From Colias croceus (lineage: Eukaryota; Arthropoda; Insecta; Lepidoptera; Pieridae): a stretch of DNA of 64,000 nt. A model generated the notes under the pieces. The model made no database searches. It was not told the origin of the DNA and worked only from the letters and a program-made list of their open reading frames with translations. Below, in pieces: positions 42,686-55,251 of the stretch (the stretch's first letter is position 1; every line of letters begins with the position of its first letter). The stretch lies in assembly GCF_905220415.1 (NCBI RefSeq), contig NC_059556.1, forward strand, positions 3,856,501-3,920,500. Reading direction: 5' to 3'. A program made the translations under genes and the position numbers.

Positions 42686-43220
42686 TTTAAGATAAATATG
42701 ATAATAACAATCGTGCTAAACAAATTCGTTTTAAGGGTTCTGTAGGTTAAAAATGTTTTCATATTATTGGCTATAGGCAACCTTAGGAAGGATTATACAC
42801 TTTGTACAATTGAAGTTTTCAGTATTTGGAGCTATTTCCAATATATTTATGTATTTCATATTTTACAGTTTTACGAAACATTTCCTCTGTATTAAATATA
42901 AATTTTACCAAAAAATTAATCGTTAACACGTAAAAATGGCGGTACAATCAAAGGGCCACTTTAATGAAGGGTCGCTTGAAATCGACAGGCACTCATCTAT
43001 TGTGTCAACACTCTTGACACTTCGGTCGAAAAATAAAGCGAAACTGTTGATAAAAATACTTTGTGACTTTATTTTGGGAGGTTAGAGCGTTTAACGCGAA
43101 ATGGACTTGTATTTTTTTATTGTACCTACGTTAATTTTCAGTGGTACTTAAGTATTTTTTTTGATGATGGAAATAGTACAAATGAATTGAGAAATCAAAG
43201 ACTTTTATATTTATAATATA

Positions 43221-43371
43221 CTAGCTGCCCTTCGCGGTTGGTCTTAGCGTAATAGCCTTCCTCAATAAATGGGCTAACACCGAAAGTTTTTTTCAAATCG
43301 GACTAGTAGTTCCTGAGATAAGCGCGTTCAAACAAAAAACAAATTCTTCAGTTTTATAATATTAGTATAGA
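43221..43371 (-). mobile_element. Helitron-like element, type C (inverted, internally deleted)
   Basis: Plus strand reads A then CTAGCTGCCCTTCGCGGTTG, GGGCTAACACCGAAAG, AGTAGTTCCTGAGATAAGCG and ends ATATTAGTATAGA before T. It lacks the ATATATCATCACG segment of the other type C copies. Confidence 0.75.
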
Positions 43372-44348
43372 TAAAACAGATTTGCAATTTATTCATTACA
43401 TTATTCCGATTCTTCAAACAGTATTTTTTTCTATTAGAACATCGCATCGAACAGTTTTTCCATGACCATGCTTGCTCGCTGTAAAGTGTAAAGTGCTGCG
43501 AAGATAATCGTTGATATGATAATATGATATGCAAAAGGGTTTACATAGATATCTAACTTGCACTTCCCTTATAAAAAGGTACCGTAATGTTAAACATGAT
43601 AAGGGCAAAGTTGAAGACGTCTCGTATCACAAAGATAACGCCCACTGCTATCCCATCATTGATTTTGCATCAGGACTGTTTGGTGCGTATATAATGAGAT
43701 ATTTTTAATAAGATGTGTAGGCAAAACGTTTTGTTTAGAGCATATTTCTGGTTGTTTGCATGTTTATCATTTTTTGTTATTAAATATTACGACATATTGA
43801 CTAGTTACCTAAATAGAATATAATGCTGGAAAAGTGTTCGACGATTCACCTTGTATTTGAAAGTTAAGGTACCTATCTTGAAACTTGGAAAAAAAAAAAT
43901 CACTTTATTGATTCGTAAAAATTATCTTAATAAAAAAATACTGGTTTTAGAATAAGGAGGTCTTTTTTTAGGACAATTAACGCCTGGTAAAACAGTTTTA
44001 TTACTTAAACATTGCAAAAGAATACAATACAAGAGAGAAGCATCAAAATAAGGAAATTTAAGTAAATGTCTCATACGTAGAATAACAACACTTGGATTTG
44101 CAGGATTTGACTTTATTTCCTTTGATATTGTGCATAGAAACATATTTCACACGGTCAAAAGGTCAGCTCAATGGATGCAATTTCCTTACAAAATTCTCTA
44201 CGAAAATGAGATTTGTTACAATCTGCTACTGATAGAGATCAGTAAGCTTCAGAGGAAGCTACTGCTGGATTCAGAGGTGATATGGAACTTTCATCTTTCA
44301 ATTGAAGCTTAATAATTTTTATGCAATTATGGGTATATAACTATTTTG

Positions 44349-44381
44349 AAAATGGTTGTCTACCTGGTAGACAACCATTTT
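44349..44381. repeat. near-perfect 33-bp palindrome
   Basis: Left arm AAAATGGTTGTCTACC and right arm GGTAGACAACCATTTT are exact complements separated by a single T. It stands alone, with no transposon ends around it. Confidence 0.85.
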
Positions 44382-44442
44382 GGTAATGTAGGAGTAGGAT
44401 AATGAAGATTTGAGGCATATTTGGATAATGTAGGACTTAAGA

Positions 44443-44666
44443 AAGTGAAGTCCCATGTCCCCGAAGGGGTAAGGGGCAGATGCATTTTATGCATACATCT
44501 GTTTCACTGATCGATTTTTCTTTAGGGACAAGTAGGTGATCAGCCTTCTGTGTCCTACCAGACCGAGACCTTTTTTTTTTCTTCGTCTCCACCGGGAATC
44601 AAACCCAGGACCCCTCGGTTCTACGCTCACGCGTCAACCACTGTACCAAGGAGGCGGTCAAGGAGA
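44443..44666 (-). mobile_element. tRNA-derived SINE with 11-bp target duplication
   Basis: On the minus strand it opens with a tRNA-like head: an A-box-like TTGGTACAGTGGTTGACGCG, then a B-box-like GGGTTTGATTCCCGG, then a body ending GGGGACATGGGACTTC. AGGACTTAAGA is directly repeated at 44432-44442 and 44667-44677, the expected target-site duplication. The body resembles abundant lepidopteran SINEs. Confidence 0.88.
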
Positions 44667-44679
44667 AGGACTTAAGAGG

Positions 44680-47100
44680 GTACATTTATTTTATTTTTGA
44701 TGGTAATAAAATAAATGTTCACATCATACATGTTAACTGTATATTAAATGTCATAAATTATATTACCGTTTTTTTCCATAGAGTTCACTAACTTGCTTCT
44801 AAAATGCAACACTTAGCGTGGATATTATAATTATTTTAATAAAGTTTCTTATCTATGAATATCCTCTGAATATAAGTAAAACCCGGAGAAACGCTCGCAA
44901 TAAACACTAGTTAAATTGCAAAATTGCAAAACGCATGCATATTATTATGAATTTCTAGAAATTGCAGTCATACATTTTAATTTAGAAACTAACCAAATAC
45001 AAAGACCGTATCGCTGTGAACATGTAAATTACCCTTACTTTATACACCCAAACCGGGCCAATTAACTCATTCGAAGAAGTTTCCAGAAACAAATTATTAT
45101 AAGCACTATGAAGAACAAAGACAATTATAGTGCACGAAAAACGAAAGTAAGCGCAAGAATCAACATACATTTACATCATCACTAACTAGATTGTATTGTG
45201 TCGTGTTTATTTAGTATGCAAAAAGTTTTCAGCACAAACTCATCCGATTAAGAGAAAGACAAACGTTGTCTCATTTACCCTTTCTCTTGTTAATACAGCG
45301 TATTTTAATTAAGCCTTAAATTAATTGAAGCAAAAGTAGCTAGGTGCTCCGAACACTGTACCAATTTCTTAGGGGGTCAAGACCTAATTTTCATTTAGAA
45401 TTTACTCACTTTGAAATTATCGTCGGTTTAAATAAAAAGCTTGGATTAACAGCGTTTCTTGAGGACTTAGGTGCTTCGTTTTTTGAGGTTTAAATTTGGT
45501 TTAACATTAACTTTATGTTACCGATTTTTAGAGAAGCGTATGGTAAACGCATTAAACTTTTGTTGTTTTGGTCATAACACTGTAGGTGTTAAGTTATATG
45601 ACGTTAAGATAATTACTGGATATTATAAAACAGTAAAGCTGTGTAGTGTGTGCTTTAGACATTATTAATAGAGGCGGCTGAATCAAGAGAAGGTGGACAT
45701 ATTCTTTAATCTCTATAATGATATGATAGTGATATCATCGCAAAAGCGAATGTCTTATAAAAAAGTCATCAAAATTTCACTCATCTTAAAAATGTCCACG
45801 TTAAAGACATTCAGAACTTTCGGCAATAAACAAAACATTCTACACGCGAGACGTATGATTAAAGTAGGAACGTGCGAGATAATTACCTTGAGAAATAAAG
45901 GTTTTTATGGCTAGCTTTATTCAAAGAAATATAGACTCTAATGTTAAAGAATAGGGTTGATTTTAGATGTGTGGATTTGGCGAAATGTAGCAGGTTAATG
46001 AACGCATGTAGTGATAATATTACGCGCTAGTTGGAGTCACGTTGCGTAGTGCCTTATTGGATTTCTTGTCAATTTTACGGCAAAGGTGACTAGTTTATTC
46101 ACAATCGCTATGAGTTACGTTTTTAATATCGCCTGTTTACTATTTTATCAAAGGAATTGGCGCCAAACTTAAGAGATTAATTATTGTTATTATTGATATC
46201 TACCATTTTATTCCGCTGAAAGCTTATGAACTTCATCAAACGTTTCATATTTAAATATGCAGAAATTCCATACTGTTTTTACAGCCACGAATAACATTGA
46301 ATATTTAAAATACAGTGAAGAGTGGCCTGTCAGAGATTATTTAGGATTAAGCAGGCATATATTTTGTTATCGAAAACTTTGGCGGTGACATATTAAATTC
46401 ATAACATAGTTTATGAATAAAACTAATTATTGATTTTAATTCCTTGGTGCTCAAATATCTTTTTTGCCCTGTTTCAATAGTTGTAAACAGCTGTCGCTGT
46501 AGCTTTATCTCAGAAATGTTTTACTAAACACAAATATTTATCTTTCCTTTTATTTACAAATCTTACAAAAAGAATTCGCGAGACAATCATCGGGTACAAA
46601 AAGCTCAAATAGCGTACCTTAAGATAAATTGTTTTAGGATTGGTAAAAGCGGTTTCTTCATAGGCCTAATTAATTTGTCGCAGTCGGGGAAAGACTTGGA
46701 AAGATTTATCAACCCACAGCGAAGTAAATGTTAATATTGTTTTATAAGGCATTTTAATTGTGTAACAGTTGCGTGCGTTTGTTATGTCTGAGATAAGGAA
46801 CGGTTGCAACATAAAACGTGATAACGTTTTATTTAAAGAGATTTCAATCAAAACCACTAGAGTACGTGGCTTTAACATCTCTATATTATTTCCCGTATTT
46901 ATATGGGTAATTATATAGAGATGTTAGTTATGTTGTTAACATAAAGAAAGTATTGCAACTAACAGTAGAAACTTATGTTTACACTAATATTATTTATTCA
47001 TAATATCTAACAAACAATAGAAAATAATTTCATACCAAGAGATATTTTGAAAACAAATACCAATTGAAGATATAAAAATGCGTGTGTTAATATAAAACAA
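44680..47100. other. upstream of X1: 5' intron or flank, part 2
   Basis: AT-rich. Several open frames of 60-73 codons on both strands have no recognisable sequence features; nothing is supported. Confidence 0.45.
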
Positions 47101-47151
47101 TTTCGATTCCTGAGTCCGTGAATATAAAAAAGGTAATCATTTAAGTGTTAC

Positions 47152-47208
47152 CACACTTCCCTTGTTCCCATGGACGTCCCAGTTCACCGCACCGATGGTC
47201 ACGGGTCG
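47152..47208 (-). other. short open, exon-like block of unknown nature
   Basis: A complex, GC-richer island. On the minus strand a pyrimidine-rich acceptor-like CCCTCGCAAACAG precedes 57 nt reading RPVTIGAVNWDVHGNKGSV, followed by a donor-like GTG|gtaaca. The frame runs on a few codons to TGA. Its phase does not fit directly before shg X1 in this reading frame. It could be a small exon, a repeat remnant or chance. Confidence 0.2.
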
Positions 47209-47431
47209 CTGTTTGCGAGGGAAAGTGTTTTGTGTGAATGTGCGTGTGTGTCAATGTATTATCACTTTGAAATTATCAGTGTGTGTTTGTGTGAATCATC
47301 ATTGGGAATGTATCTTAAACGCAGGTAGGATTCAGATGTAAGACAACATTTGGTTTATATAACAATTGTTTTTTTATTTGTAGCATTAAAATGCTTATTA
47401 ATATATGAAATAAAGAATCGAAAATTAGATT

Positions 47432-47525
47432 ATGAGGTGGGATTCGAACCCGCGTCTTTTCGCCATAGATGTAGTTACCAACTTCCGCAGAGCAATGATA
47501 TATCGCATGAGTTCGGCCACGCATT
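47432..47525 (-). repeat. tRNA-like sequence or SINE head
   Basis: The minus strand has GTGGCCGAACTCATGCG and, 50 nt on, GCGGGTTCGAATCCCACC, a perfect T-arm/B-box. The anticodon region does not fold into a clear cloverleaf by eye, so a decayed SINE head or tRNA pseudogene is likelier than a working tRNA. Confidence 0.45.
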
Positions 47526-47592
47526 TTTCAAAAAAAAATTTTTGAAACTTCCTGAAAAAATCACGGGCCTAAAAACAAATCAAACTTCTTGA

Positions 47593-49469
47593 AGGAAAGC
47601 ATATCTTTCGCAAGTGGTAAATGCATTAACGCTGTGCCTAATGAAATCAAGGTATAAAAAGGGTCAAAAGAAAGATGACTAAGTCTTAAAGAATTGAAAA
47701 GGGTATCAATTTGGCTTAACGAAATAAATGAACGAGGGCCTTGAATTCATAATAAAACATAACCTAAATTTCAGATGTGGTCGCGGGCAGGATATACCTA
47801 ATTATCATAATTCTTAAAAAAAATTGATTGCCGATACAATCTTACCACAGATCTACCTAAAAACGTTGAATATGCAGTATAAAATAACCCAATGTCTAAG
47901 AACCTTCTCATACCAGACAATACATTTGTAAACTCGACTTTTATTTGCCTTGTAGCAATAAAACTCCCAACAATTTACAACCCATCGACAAATCGCTCAA
48001 GGAGCAAGCCAAAGCTAACGTAACAGCTAATAAGGAATAATTTATGAACCTTTACGGCCATTAATAAATGACTTCATAAATTCCACTGACATAAGTTTGA
48101 CAGAGATTTGTGTTAAGCTAATGGCGTTTAGTACAATCGGAATTTTAAGTGTTCGACGTCTTTTATGATAATTTTCTGAATATAGCAGGATTATTGTATA
48201 TTTATTAACGTCCCACTCCTATATTGAGATGTATTTTTAATATAGGGTGGGATGAGCTACGAATAGTAATGAAGTTTTCAAATTTAAAATTAATTGTAAG
48301 GAGCTGATCCAACAGTCTTACAATATTTTTCTGTAGGTACATAAAAGTAAATACTTGCATTAAATCAAAAATAAGATAATATTTGATAAATAAAACTGAA
48401 AAGTAATATTTAATAATTATAAATTTAAAACTAATAAAAATATTTCTTATAAGTACCTTGTGTCTAGTGTAGGCATTCTTGTCGAAACGAACTAATTTGA
48501 AAGCCACTTAACAGAAAATGATTTATTTTAAATACAAACCTTCCATAAGTACGTACTACGTAGTCGGTAGTCGTATTATACTTATACAATCAAACTTACT
48601 TCTGCTAAAGAAGAAACAACAAACATTAGAGAGAAAATGTTTTTAAAAGAGCATTATTTCGTTAAGATTTTTCCAACTGCAACTCAATATTAGCTCCATA
48701 ATGAGTCGAACACAGACCATTACGGAATAACGAAGATAAATCGAACACTGTTTAATGGTAATGAAAACAAAATGGACACACGAAAACGCTATCCCAGTAG
48801 TTTTAATTAAAGCTTCTGAACCTGCATCCTACATGTGTGATACTTAATTAACTGTAATTGCAACTATATAAGGTAGAGTTTGTTATAACATTTTAAATTT
48901 AGATAGCTCGGAAAGTTAATAATTGGTTTAATTAGCGCTCTATGTGGAATGAAAACGTAATTTGAATTTGTTACAATGTTAAATATTTCAATAAGTTGTG
49001 ACCAATTTGGTGTAGTGTAAGTGAGCTTTTAATGTTTCATTAAATGAACGGTTTTTATTTTATTTCTGGACTAACTTATGTCATACTTCATTCATGCCTT
49101 GCACGTGCAAAGCACGTAGGTACGTACCTACCATGGAGTTTTGAATTTTGATGAACCTTAACTTATATTTTGATAGGAATCATAAAACGATTTGTTTTAA
49201 GCCTATAATTTTTCTCATTTTTATCCTCAATTTAATACGATTATGTCTACCGATCAAATCTCGATTATAATCTCTTCAAAAATTCCATTAACACTCCCAA
49301 CAATAGTTACCTTGTATTACGCAATTTGCCAATAATTATAAATCAGGATTAGGTAAACACAAAGTTCACCCTTGTTAATAAGTAACACGCAAGGGGCTAG
49401 GATAATCCTTGCTCTTAATGGATCCCCAGTAGACCTGTTAAATCGTTCTCACGTAATATTCTAGGAGGT
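47593..49469. other. upstream of X1: 5' intron or flank, part 3
   Basis: AT-rich sequence without a gene or repeat that I recognise. Confidence 0.45.
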
Positions 49470-51131
49470 AGCAACGTTGACAAGTGAGCATTTTAGTATA
49501 GTTGGTTCTTTGATATGCTGTTCCTCTTGCTATTTCGGTTACAGTCCGGGCTGTCTGGCTGGCCGCAGTGGTTGCGTTTATTAGTGCGCATCTTATCTGC
49601 ACAGGAAAATATCCTTAATTTAAAGTCATTTTTTAACGCGTAATTTTTAATCGTTTGCCTTTAGATAGATCCATTAGACATACATTTTTTATTGCAAGAC
49701 GTTTTGTTCGTTGTTAAATAGGTGCCAGACGCAATTTTTATTTCAAAATAATTAAAATATCATCGAAATAAGTGAAATTCCATCAACATGAGTCCCAGTG
49801 AAGGATAAGTAATCACTGTGTTACTTATACTATATATAATATTCATTTTACTATTTACCGTTTTTTTGCAACAATCTACCATATCGCCTCCTTTTTCCCA
49901 ACGAACCTCAAATAGGACGTTAATGTAAACTTGATAAAAACCAAATATCATCAAGAAATTAAAGACTTTTTAACGGATTTTAAACGCGATTTATCCATTG
50001 TATTATTTTCTCAAGTCTTTAATTTCAAAATGTATAATACTCGCGTAAAATCAAACACTAGAAAATACAAATATCATCAAATTCATATTTATACCCAAAA
50101 GTGTAATAAATATGAAACCATCTATTAAAAATATTAGTTTACTAATTATTCAATATAAGTATTAAAAAACCGGCCAAGTGCGAGTCGGGCTCGCGCACAA
50201 AGGGTTCCGTAGCAGCAAATATAATAAACTTATACAAAATTACAGTTAAATCAACCTATCTCAAAAACTATAAGAGATACTTTGATCAAACCAAAAATCG
50301 TTGAAAGAGTTAATTAGCATGCATCACCTCTATTTTTTTTAGAATTTTATACCCCGTAGTTATAAAAATAGAGGGGGGGGGACATACTTTTTACGACTTT
50401 GAGAGCTGATATCTCAAAAACCGTTCACTTTAAGAAAAATGTTTTTTAGAAAACTTTATATCATTTTAAAAGACCTTTCCATTGATACCCCACACGGGTA
50501 TGTACATCGAAAAAAAAAATTTCATCCCTCAGTTACATGTATGGGGGGCCCCACCCCCAATTCTTTTTTTTACTATTTAGTGTCATATTTTTGTAGCGGT
50601 TCATACAACACATATTCCCATCAAATTTCATCACTGTAGTACTTATAGTTTCCGAGTAAATCGGCTGTGACAGACGGACAGACGGACAGACGGACAGACG
50701 GACATGACGAAACTATAAGGGTTCCGTTTTTGCCATTTTGGCTACGGAACCCTAAAAAGGATAATATAATATAAATAATAAAGTTATTACTTACCTTTTA
50801 AGCGGAATCATGTTGATGTAATTTCACTTATTTCGATGACATTTTAGTTATTTTGAAATAAAAATTGCGTATGGCACCTATTTTACAACGAAAAAAACGT
50901 CTTGCAATAAAAAAATTATATCTGATGGATCTATCTAAAGGCAAACGATTAAAAATTACGCGTTAAAAAATGACTTTAAATTAAGGATATTTTCCTGTGC
51001 AGATAAGATGCGCACTAATAAACGCAACCACTGCGGCCAGCCAGACAGCCCGGACTCTAACCGAAATAGCAAGAGAAACAGTATATCAAAAACCCAACTA
51101 TACTAAAATGACTTTTTTTTAAACGTTGCTA
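49470..51131. mobile_element. 1.66-kb inverted-repeat structure with a nested element
   Basis: Arms at 49470-49791 and 50809-51131 are inverted copies of about 320 bp, both containing GTCCGGGCTGTCTGGCTGGC, CGCAGTGGTTGCGTTTATTA and CAGGAAAATATCCTTAATTT. They differ by scattered substitutions and small indels, so they are older than the arms of the element at 8181. The loop contains an unrelated element at 50164-50757. Confidence 0.8.
50164..50757 (+). mobile_element. lepidopteran interspersed element (GGGTTCCGTA type)
   Basis: Starts AAAACCGGCCAAGTGCGAGT, CGGGCTCGCGCACAAAGGGT, and ends GGCTACGGAACCCTAAAAA. GGGTTCCGTAGC (50202-50213) and GCTACGGAACCC (50741-50752) are exact inverted copies. 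A GACGGACA microsatellite lies at about 50672-50705. It is very common in moth genomes (from memory); class unsettled to me. Confidence 0.8.
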
Positions 51132-54082
51132 GCTCCCGTACTATAAACACTAACTAATTAATAGACTATGAGTATTTGAGACTTTGATATCGAATTCGAG
51201 AGAAATCGATGGATTAACGTCAGGCTGCGGTTGATAAAATTTTGATTTGAATGTGAATAGGCAAATACAAATTTGTGTAGAATGATTCGAAACTCAGCTT
51301 TATATTCCGGTCTGACAAAGATCTATAAAAGTTATTTCATTTTAGAAGTGAATTTCAAAAGAATTCTGTATAAAATGATTGCGGCGGAAATTAGAACTGT
51401 CATACTTCGATTGCTGCTGTGAAAATATTCAGCAGAATTTAAATCACAAAAGCATTTTAAAAAAGGATAAAATTCGGTCAACTGGAATTTATCACCGCCA
51501 CATTTAGCACGTAACGAAAGAGTATGTAAACATAGCCCTCATTCGAAATGTACCCGACAAACACCACAGACTAAAATAGACTCATATCAGTACAAAATCA
51601 AATCACCAGTATACAAAATTTATTGTACCGCTATAAGGTATTCTGTGTGAATATAGTAGGGTTATGAATGCATGAGTTTTTACGCTCGCGTATAAAATTG
51701 GATGCTAAATTCTGGTCACGTTCTGGCAGTATAGAGTCAATCATTGTTTTATTGGAAACAGGCATCGGATACGATGTAAAATGCACTGCTAATACCAGAT
51801 GGGGGTCAGTATATAAACATGCTTGGTAAAAATAAACTTAGTTGCGACTGGAGAAAGTCTATTCTTGTTTATTTTAAAAGTAAGACAGTCTTTATCTTAC
51901 AATAGAGCATCGCAAATTTTAAAAAGCAACTTTATTACAAGACACTCAAAGTTATTCAATGAATCAAAATAAAACTGAGCAATCTCTATAATTAAATATC
52001 ACTAAAACCGAATTCCCCTGGTATCAATGCACGGAAATAATTATTTTATGGTGCTAGCCTTGTGCTAGCATTTCTATTTAACGCCACAAAATCCAATTCA
52101 TCAATCTGACTAACAACGTCTAATGAAAATAAAAACACATCAAGTTTATCGGTCTCGACATATTAATTTTGAATATTACAGGCACGTGTTCATGTTTCGA
52201 GCGAACAATAACAATAATTATCCCTAAGCTTCCACTTAACAAAATAAACATTCGTTAATGTGAGTGTTAAGCGTCAAATTGTTTGTATAAAGGCTCAATT
52301 GTATCGTCTTGTTGAAAATGTGCTTTTGGATATTCACTGGTATTTACCCTGACGTTGTTTGCAGAAAATTTGAAGTTTCAAGGTTCATGAACATTATCAT
52401 ATTATTTTAATTACGATTACTAAACAATGTTGAGTTCTTACTCACTGAATGAAATGAACTATGATCATTAATATGTTGTAATGAATGAGCCTTTATTGGT
52501 TAATATTTAAATATCACACAAAACTATATTAAATGATCTATTATATTTATATGATGAAATGATAGTACATACAAAAAATTGCACCAAGTTTTAAACAATA
52601 ACGAATATATTGATAATAATCATCATCCCATTTTTCTTACTTCCATCATCAATACATTTATAATAAGCAAAATAATGATTTTTATTGAGAAATTTCACAC
52701 CATTACGTAGGTCGACGTAGGCACACCACACGTGAATAGTAAGGTAAACACGAGATCAAGGGAGACAAAAAAGGAACAGCTATTACTAAATAATTTTAAT
52801 ACATTTAAACCGAAATCCAAACCTATAATACAAATTACTCCCACATGGTATAATCACTGTAAGGTGATCTTCAAGAGGCAATAAATAACGTAATTTGAGG
52901 TTGCCAGATGTCGCTGCAACTACTTGAATGCACAATTCTTCTATATTTAACTAAACAGGTTACGCCGGTGTTGTTTGAGATTTAATTAGTGGCCGATGAC
53001 GAAAACACATCACTACGTGTCTTTAAGATTTTAGTAACGCCTTTAACAATGTAGACGTAGGGATTTTGTTATCTTCGATCTATCGGTAATTGAACGGTTT
53101 CGTAGTTTCCTGTATGGTCGTTGGCAACGTATCTTGACCGATGATTTATACATATCCTCGTGTAATGGGATTGCTTGGTGTCCCTCAGGGTGGTATGCTA
53201 GTACTACTTTTTTTGTTGTTGTTATAGTTTGTGATAGTGTCTTGCGCTTAATGTAGTTTACATTTGATATTTGAAACCTCTGAACTAAGATGCTATGCAA
53301 ATAATAATGGATAATTAGCGCCTATTGATAATTTAACTTAAATTTTGTTTATGTGAACCATTCAAAGGTTGAATTTCAATTAAAAATGTCATTAGAGTCT
53401 TGAAATATTTTGCAGCTGTCTTATAATGCTCGATTTAATAAACAATTTATGTTGATTTTTTTTGATAAAACGAGTGCATTGCGACATTATAAATAACGTA
53501 GATAATGTATGTCAGAAACATGCACAAGCAGCAAATGAGTGCTTTTAACTTTTGCAGATTATAATATCTACTTGATTATAATGTTATAATATGATTCGTT
53601 AAGGAAAATTATTTTGAAAACAAGAATCATACTACAAATCTTAAAAATGAACAACTAGTTCAAATAATTAAATTTAGCCTTTATAAACCGTCATATTCAA
53701 TTAACAGTATTTTAGTAAAACACAACAAATTTTCAACGGAATATAAATAAAAAAACTCTTTAAATATTCTACGTTAAAATTTATATCTGTGCAAAATGTC
53801 ATTTCTGAAATTGCGGAATATTTTTACTCAGCAATCAAAAGTTGTATTTCGTTTTTCCTTGCGATGACATGCACACTAATATTTTTTCATTTATTTTCAT
53901 TTTGCATTATGTTTATTTCAATACATGGAACGAGTTCGGTATAAATGTGGTTTACTCTCTGGTATTTTGTTATTTTATGTTCCGATAAATAGAATTCGGA
54001 CTAACAAGGCTATTAATATCATCAATGTCGCAAATATTATTGAATTCTGTTTGATTTTACGGGATTCAAAGAATTTTAATTT
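51132..54082. other. upstream of X1: 5' intron or flank, part 4
   Basis: AT-rich. The only longer frame, 53043-53300 minus (85 codons), matches no family I recognise. Confidence 0.45.
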
Positions 54083-54252
54083 AAAAAAAGACGTGTGGCA
54101 CTCGGGGACTGCCGCGGTAAAGCTATTGCATAGCATGCCTTCAAGCCACACCTCCAAGCCCGTCGGAGTGGGGAGCGTGAGGTTTTTTCGTTACGGAATT
54201 TCTCGATTCGGTCCCCGCGCTCAAGGCCCGCGATAGAAGCTATGCAATATCT
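54083..54252 (-). repeat. GC-rich interspersed repeat, copy 3 (inverted)
   Basis: Plus strand reads GACGTGTGGCACTCGGGGAC, TGCCGCGGTAAAGCTATTGC, CGTCGGAGTGGGGAGCGTGA and CCCCGCGCTCAAGGCCCGCG, the reverse complement of the units at 7199 and 41858. Confidence 0.8.
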
Positions 54253-54579
54253 TAAAATGTTTATTGAGTGATTAATGCCATCTATAGAGTTAATGAATTT
54301 GATGGAGTCCGTTAGAAAATGTTATGCAGTATTATTGATAGTACCAAATCAAAGCTTTTATTCTGCTTTATGATTTGTATATTTACGATGAACTCTTTAA
54401 GCGCGTTTATATTATTCCTTTTTGTTCTTGTTTATATTTAATTTATTTTTTATACACAGTTTGGCAGTGAAGTTTGGTAGTATTTCTCTTGTATTTCTTA
54501 ATGAAATCTAAATTTTTCATAAATACCCTAATTTTCATATAAATTGTATAATTAAATATAAATTTAATATAAATTTAAA

Positions 54580-54720
54580 TAATTAAATAAATAAATAAAT
54601 CATTTATTTCACTTAAAACATTTTACAAATTAGAGCGACCCAGGCTCCTAACATAGTAAGAACTGTTTTTCAGGAGCCTGTGTCTTCCATTTATAGTTAC
54701 ACGACACGAAAATAATCAGA
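54580..54720 (-). repeat. possible LINE 3' end
   Basis: An AATAAATAAATAAATCATTT run, then sequence with GCGACCCAGGCTCCTAACAT. On the minus strand this would be a retrotransposon tail ending in a TAAA-type repeat. No coding remnant is present, so the call is weak. Confidence 0.3.
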
Positions 54721-55080
54721 GAAAATTTAAATAACATCAAAAGGTATTAAAATATGTTATGTTTTAACATATTAAAGTCGTATTGTTCTTAGCCGATGAA
54801 GCGTGTCAGTGGAGATGGACAATGGTCCGACAATAAGGCTATCTGAGAGTAAATCGGACCATCCAATGCTATCATGGAGTATTCAACTATTGAACAATAC
54901 TAATATAGTTTAGCACGTGGCTATTGATACAAAAAATGTATTTTATTATACTTTGTTGAACAATAAGATGAGGTATGCAATTAGTCATAACTGATAGGTG
55001 ACTTTTTTCTCTAGCGGGAATGTTAACCTCACTACAATATGATGGTCTACAGCTTGTTTGAGATTTATTTTTATAAATTA

Positions 55081-55251
55081 CTAGCGGTCCGCCCCGGCTT
55101 CGCCCGTGGTACATATTCACGTTTTCTCTACATAAGAACCATCCTCGAACTTCAAGGAATATTATAAAAAAAGAATTAACGAAATCGGTTAAGCCGTTCT
55201 CAAGTTATGCGCTTACCAACACATTTTGTGATTCATTTTTATATTATAAGA
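55081..55251 (-). mobile_element. Helitron-like element, type B (inverted)
   Basis: Plus strand reads A then CTAGCGGTCCGCCCCGGCTT, CGCCCGTGGTACATATTCAC, AGAACCATCCTCGAACTTCA, CGCTTACCAACACATTTTGT and ends ATATTATAAGA before T. The most complete type B copy in the window. Confidence 0.8.

Noticed and set aside
50439..50639. 66-codon plus-strand frame
   Set aside because: It lies wholly inside the GGGTTCCGTA-type interspersed element.
53043..53300. 85-codon minus-strand frame
   Set aside because: No family features, no splice or promoter context; too short to support alone.
53925..54236. 103-codon plus-strand frame
   Set aside because: Its second half is the GC-rich repeat also found at 7199 and 41858; not a gene.
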